DNA of 6,831 bases. It comes from Vulcanisaeta distributa. Lineage in GTDB: Archaea; Thermoproteota; Thermoprotei; Thermoproteales; Thermocladiaceae. Position numbers and translations under genes: made by a program. Within the stretch, counting starts at the first letter, position 1. The number at the start of each line of letters is the position of its first letter. Of this stretch, positions 4,631 through 6,831 are shown one piece after another. The notes beneath the pieces were generated by a model. The model saw only the letters and a program-made list of their open reading frames with translations, had not been told where the DNA came from and made no database searches. The stretch is from contig DAXY01000012.1 of the NCBI GenBank assembly GCA_002506645.1, forward strand, positions 4,839 to 11,669. The letters are read 5' to 3'.

Positions 4631-4653
4631 TCATAATAAGTGCATTATCCTGC

Positions 4654-6033
4654 ATGAGAATACCCAGGGCACTCACAATAGCCGGGCTTGATTCAGGAGG
4701 CGGTGCGGGGATCACGGCGGACCTAAAGACTTTCCACGCGCTCGGGGTTTACGGCATGGTCGCCCTAACTGCCGTGACAGCCCAAAACACGATGGGTGTG
4801 AGGGCTGTCCAGGAGATCGATCCATCAATTGTTGAGGCCCAGATAAACGCGGTGGCTGAGGACATAGGTGTCGACGCCGCTAAGACGGGCATGTTGAGTA
4901 GTTCGCCCATAATGGAGGCCGTGGCACGCACGGTTAGGAAGTGGGGGTTCCCGCTGGTTGTTGATCCCGTCATGTATGCCAAGAGCGGTGACCCACTCAT
5001 TAGGCCTGAGGCCATGGAAACCCTCAAGCGCGTTATAATACCCATTGCCAAGGTCGTAACCCCAAACGCGCCGGAGGCGTCGCATCTCGCGGGCTTTCAC
5101 GTCGAGACCCTTGATGATGCCAGGAGGGCTGCCAAGGTAATCGCTGAGGAGCTACACCCAGAAATAGTGATAGTCAAGGGCGGGCACTTAACGGGCAATG
5201 AAAGTATTGACATTGTCTACTTCCGGGATACGGGTGAGTATAGGGAGTTGAGGGCTCCGAGGATTGACACGAAAAATACCCACGGGACCGGGTGCTCATT
5301 CTCAGCAGCAATTGCGGCCGGCCTGGCGCAGGGCTTGGACGCCTGGGAGGCTATTAAGTTAGCTAAGGAATTAATAACAATGGCCATCAAGTACTCCCTA
5401 CCCCTTGGCCATGGGCATGGCCCAGTCAACCCAATGGCATGGCTTGAGACTAGGGCCTATAGGGCAGACGTTATTGATGAGTTGAACAAGGCCTTGGACA
5501 TCATTGAGAAGAACGCTGACTTAATTGGGAATTACATACCCGAGGTGCAGTCAAACATAGGCTATGCATTACCCGCATTCTACGCCAGGGACCTAAACGA
5601 TGTTGCGGCAGTGCCCGGCAGGATAGTTAAATACATGGGCAGGGCCAGGCCCAGTGGCCCACCAACCTTTGGCGTGAGTTCTCACGTGGCTAATTACATA
5701 CTTACGGCCATGAAGTACGACCCGGAAATTAGGTCGGCGATGAATATTAAGTATGATGATGAGGTAATTAGGGCGGCCAGGGAGCTTGGTTATGTGGTTA
5801 GTGGTTATGATAGGAGGCAGGAGCCACCTGAGGTTAAGGCTAAGGAGGGCGCATCAATACCCTGGGGCACGGAGCAGGCCATAAAGAACGTTGGTAGGGT
5901 CCCCGACATCATTTACCACCTTGGTGATTGGGGTAAGGAACCCGAGATAGTGATACTTGGCAAAAGCCCAACCGAGGTCGTGAATAAGTTATTGACGATA
6001 CTAAGGCGCATTAATGAGAGGCCTCGGTTTTAA
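4654..6033 (+). CDS. thiDN: Bifunctional HMP/HMP-P kinase and archaeal thiamine-phosphate synthase (ThiD-ThiN)
   Basis: This cytosolic enzyme of thiamine (B1) synthesis has two domains. Residues 1 to about 265 are ThiD, which phosphorylates hydroxymethylpyrimidine and its phosphate. Visible motifs are [17 protein letters not shown] (11-27), DPVM (104-107), KGGH (175-178) and the anion-hole motif THGTGCS (209-215) with Cys214. Residues from about 270 to 459 are ThiN, which joins HMP-PP to thiazole phosphate in archaea in place of ThiE. Motifs there are [44 protein letters not shown] (401-405) and [15 protein letters not shown]. No DNA-binding domain is present, so it is not the ThiN-type regulator. 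The start at ATG 4654 fits the TATA box. The gene stands alone, divergent from the pilin-like gene and convergent with the acidic protein. No room exists for a TPP riboswitch. Confidence 0.95.
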   Translation: MRIPRALTIAGLDSGGGAGITADLKTFHALGVYGMVALTAVTAQNTMGVRAVQEIDPSIVEAQINAVAEDIGVDAAKTGMLSSSPIMEAVARTVRKWGFPLVVDPVMYAKSGDPLIRPEAMETLKRVIIPIAKVVTPNAPEASHLAGFHVETLDDARRAAKVIAEELHPEIVIVKGGHLTGNESIDIVYFRDTGEYRELRAPRIDTKNTHGTGCSFSAAIAAGLAQGLDAWEAIKLAKELITMAIKYSLPLGHGHGPVNPMAWLETRAYRADVIDELNKALDIIEKNADLIGNYIPEVQSNIGYALPAFYARDLNDVAAVPGRIVKYMGRARPSGPPTFGVSSHVANYILTAMKYDPEIRSAMNIKYDDEVIRAARELGYVVSGYDRRQEPPEVKAKEGASIPWGTEQAIKNVGRVPDIIYHLGDWGKEPEIVILGKSPTEVVNKLLTILRRINERPRF

Positions 6034-6055
6034 CGGTGACGGAGGTAGGTAATCA

Positions 6056-6367
6056 TTAGATCAAAACAACCTGGAGGTACTTATCCCCACGCTTACTTAT
6101 CCTGTACCTACTCACCTTCCCATCCCTAAGGACTACTACCTCGCCATTCACGTTCTTAGCCACCGGTCTCCAACTCGGTGAGAAGTAATACTCACTCTTC
6201 CTATACCTGGACTTGGCCAGTGGATATGCATTGCCATTGTAGAGTATTACACCGACGCTCCACTCAGGGGCTTTATCAACAAGTGATGAGTAGTCCTCAC
6301 CACCGGTGGATTCCTCATCACCCTCCTCATTTCCGGATCCTTCCTCGTACTTGTCCTCGTCCTCCAT
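6056..6367 (-). CDS. Hypothetical protein with acidic N-terminal tail
   Basis: Family not recognised. The 103-residue protein splits in two. Residues 1 to about 27 are almost all Glu, Asp, Gly and Ser and should be disordered. From residue 33 (APEWSVGVILYNGNAYPLA) to the end it is basic and aromatic with alternating hydrophobics (SEYYFSPSWRPVAK, GEVVVLRDGKVSRYRIS), like a small beta-sheet domain. The charge flips from strongly acidic to basic. ATG 6367 is supported by an AT-rich TATA element (6391-6400) about 27 bases upstream. It converges with thiDN, with 22 bases between the stop codons. Nucleic-acid or ribosome association is conceivable from the basic half but is not shown. Confidence 0.65.
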   Translation of the reverse strand: MEDEDKYEEGSGNEEGDEESTGGEDYSSLVDKAPEWSVGVILYNGNAYPLAKSRYRKSEYYFSPSWRPVAKNVNGEVVVLRDGKVSRYRISKRGDKYLQVVLI

Positions 6368-6390
6368 TACATAAAGTCCAAATCACCTCT

Positions 6391-6400
6391 TTATATTTAT
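6391..6400 (-). promoter_or_regulatory. TATA box for the acidic-tail protein
   Basis: Minus-strand ATAAATATAA is centred about 27 bases before ATG 6367, implying a leaderless mRNA. A Shine-Dalgarno-like GAGGTGAT (6381-6388) lies between box and gene, but 14 bases from the ATG and upstream of the predicted transcript start, so it probably does not act. Confidence 0.55.
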
Positions 6401-6447
6401 TTGCTTGGGCCTTCCAACAGCCTCACCGTTTCGGTCTGCCGTGGGTA

Positions 6448-6538
6448 GGCATGTCGGGCATTGCCCATGAGTTATGGACTGTTTTCAACTAAGGCGTTGA
6501 TGACGCCGGCAATAGTGCATTGCTTAGGTAATGCACTA
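6448..6538. other. Hairpin-rich non-coding stretch
   Basis: The 192 bases between the acidic-tail gene and eL40 hold no convincing gene. They contain three inverted repeats in a row: GGGCATTGCCC near 6456-6466, GGCGT-TGATG-ACGCC near 6493-6507, and a 9-bp perfect stem TAGTGCATT/AATGCACTA with an 8-base loop (6513-6538). The last begins 21 bases after the eL40 stop codon and could mark its 3' end or be part of a small structured RNA. The strand is unknown. No C/D boxes are present. Confidence 0.35.
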
Positions 6539-6559
6539 AGGGGTAGGCATTTAAGTGGT

Positions 6560-6715
6560 TCATCTCTTGAACCTCTTCGGCCTCAGGTTTTTACTCCCAC
6601 ATCTCCTGCACTTCTCAGCACCTGGCGGGTTCCTAGCCCCGCACTCTCTGCAAATCCAATAGTTGAACCTATGCTCAATGGCTATCCTAAGCTTCTCGGG
6701 GTCGCTAATGGGCAT
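6560..6715 (-). CDS. rpl40e: 50S ribosomal protein L40e (eL40)
   Basis: This 51-residue zinc-ribbon ribosomal protein is too short for routine ORF cut-offs. It reads [20 protein letters not shown], then [20 protein letters not shown], then [11 protein letters not shown]. Four cysteines in two CxxC pairs (22/25 and 36/39) bind zinc, and the C-terminal LRPKR(F/Y)K is typical of archaeal eL40. It is full length, with no ubiquitin fusion, as expected outside eukaryotes. ATG 6715 is preceded by a TATA-like GCATAAAAA (6740-6748) about 29 bases upstream, so the mRNA is probably leaderless. It follows, with a gap of 56 bases, the tail of another gene on the same strand. Confidence 0.95.
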   Translation of the reverse strand: MPISDPEKLRIAIEHRFNYWICRECGARNPPGAEKCRRCGSKNLRPKRFKR

Positions 6716-6739
6716 ACGTGCTATGGAGATTAAGGCCCC

Positions 6740-6748
6740 TTTTTATGC
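6740..6748 (-). promoter_or_regulatory. TATA box for eL40
   Basis: Minus-strand GCATAAAAA is centred near 6744, about 29 bases before ATG 6715, within the gap after the upstream gene. Confidence 0.5.
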
Positions 6749-6771
6749 TTTTACCTCGGTAACGGGCGCAC

Positions 6772-6831
6772 TCACTCAATGGGTGTTATTGACTTAATTT
6801 TTACCTCGTCCAGGGGCTTAATCCCGTACTT
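6772..6831 (-). CDS. C-terminal fragment of an unidentified gene (partial at window edge)
   Basis: The minus-strand frame is open from the window edge and ends KYGIKPLDEVKIKSITPIE then TGA (6774-6772). Codon use and amino-acid make-up are protein-like. Nineteen residues are too few to name a family. It lies upstream of eL40 on the same strand. Only the 3' end is inside the window. Confidence 0.55.
   Translation of the reverse strand, partial: KYGIKPLDEVKIKSITPIE

Noticed and set aside
4571..4653. TPP riboswitch upstream of thiDN
   Set aside because: The TATA box lies only about 28 bases before the ATG, so there is no 5' leader to hold one, and no TPP-riboswitch core sequence is visible.
4749..5429. 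Leftward open frames opposite thiDN
   Set aside because: They are shadows of a fully supported enzyme with conserved motifs in the forward frame.
6178..6733. Rightward open frames opposite the acidic-tail gene and eL40
   Set aside because: They are antisense to well-supported genes, have no family features, and run through the eL40 zinc-ribbon codons.
1..6831. CRISPR array, insertion sequence or tRNA-associated integration repeats
   Set aside because: No regularly spaced repeats, no transposase-like frame, and no second copy of the tRNA 3' end were seen.

Overview
The window reads as chromosomal DNA from a hyperthermophilic crenarchaeon (Thermoproteota). The best guess is Thermoproteales, in the Vulcanisaeta/Caldivirga/Thermocladium neighbourhood. 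The evidence is a set of archaeal-type ribosomal proteins (eL32, uS8, eS8, eL40), SRP19, an archaeal ThiD-ThiN fusion, a tRNA-Pro with a canonical 37/38 intron, Arg codons dominated by AGG, and TATA boxes centred about 26-29 bases before most start codons (leaderless mRNAs). The genus is a guess from style, not from a database comparison.

Layout. 25-567 (+): an unidentified membrane protein, followed in the same frame, after a TGA, by a further membrane-like stretch. 550-1571 (-): uS8 then eL32, each with its own TATA box. 1610-1666 (-): a candidate C/D box sRNA. 1817-2179 (+): a small Cys-rich, probably zinc-binding protein. 2252-2347 (-): intron-containing tRNA-Pro(GGG). 2471-3057 (-): a stretch with broken coding signal, probably a decayed gene. 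3078-3138 (-): a second candidate C/D box sRNA that seems to share a palindromic TATA box with the divergent eS8-SRP19 pair (3190-3969, +). 3943-4102 (-): a possible tiny gene with a homopolymer frame problem. 4172-4558 (-): a small secreted/membrane protein with a strong Shine-Dalgarno sequence, resembling two-helix DNA-import pilins. 4654-6033 (+): the thiamine enzyme ThiD-ThiN. 6056-6367 (-): an unidentified acidic protein. 6368-6559: hairpin-rich non-coding DNA. 6560-6715 (-): eL40. 6772-6831 (-): the C-terminal tail of a gene running out of the window.

The genes fit a translation and ribosome-biogenesis neighbourhood: ribosomal proteins, a tRNA, SRP assembly and, if the calls are right, rRNA/tRNA 2'-O-methylation guides. 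A vitamin B1 enzyme and several small unknown proteins are mixed in. The most interesting items are the two C/D box sRNA candidates placed exactly at promoter-predicted transcription starts, the pilin-like gene, the alternative hairpin in the tRNA intron, and the interrupted reading frames.
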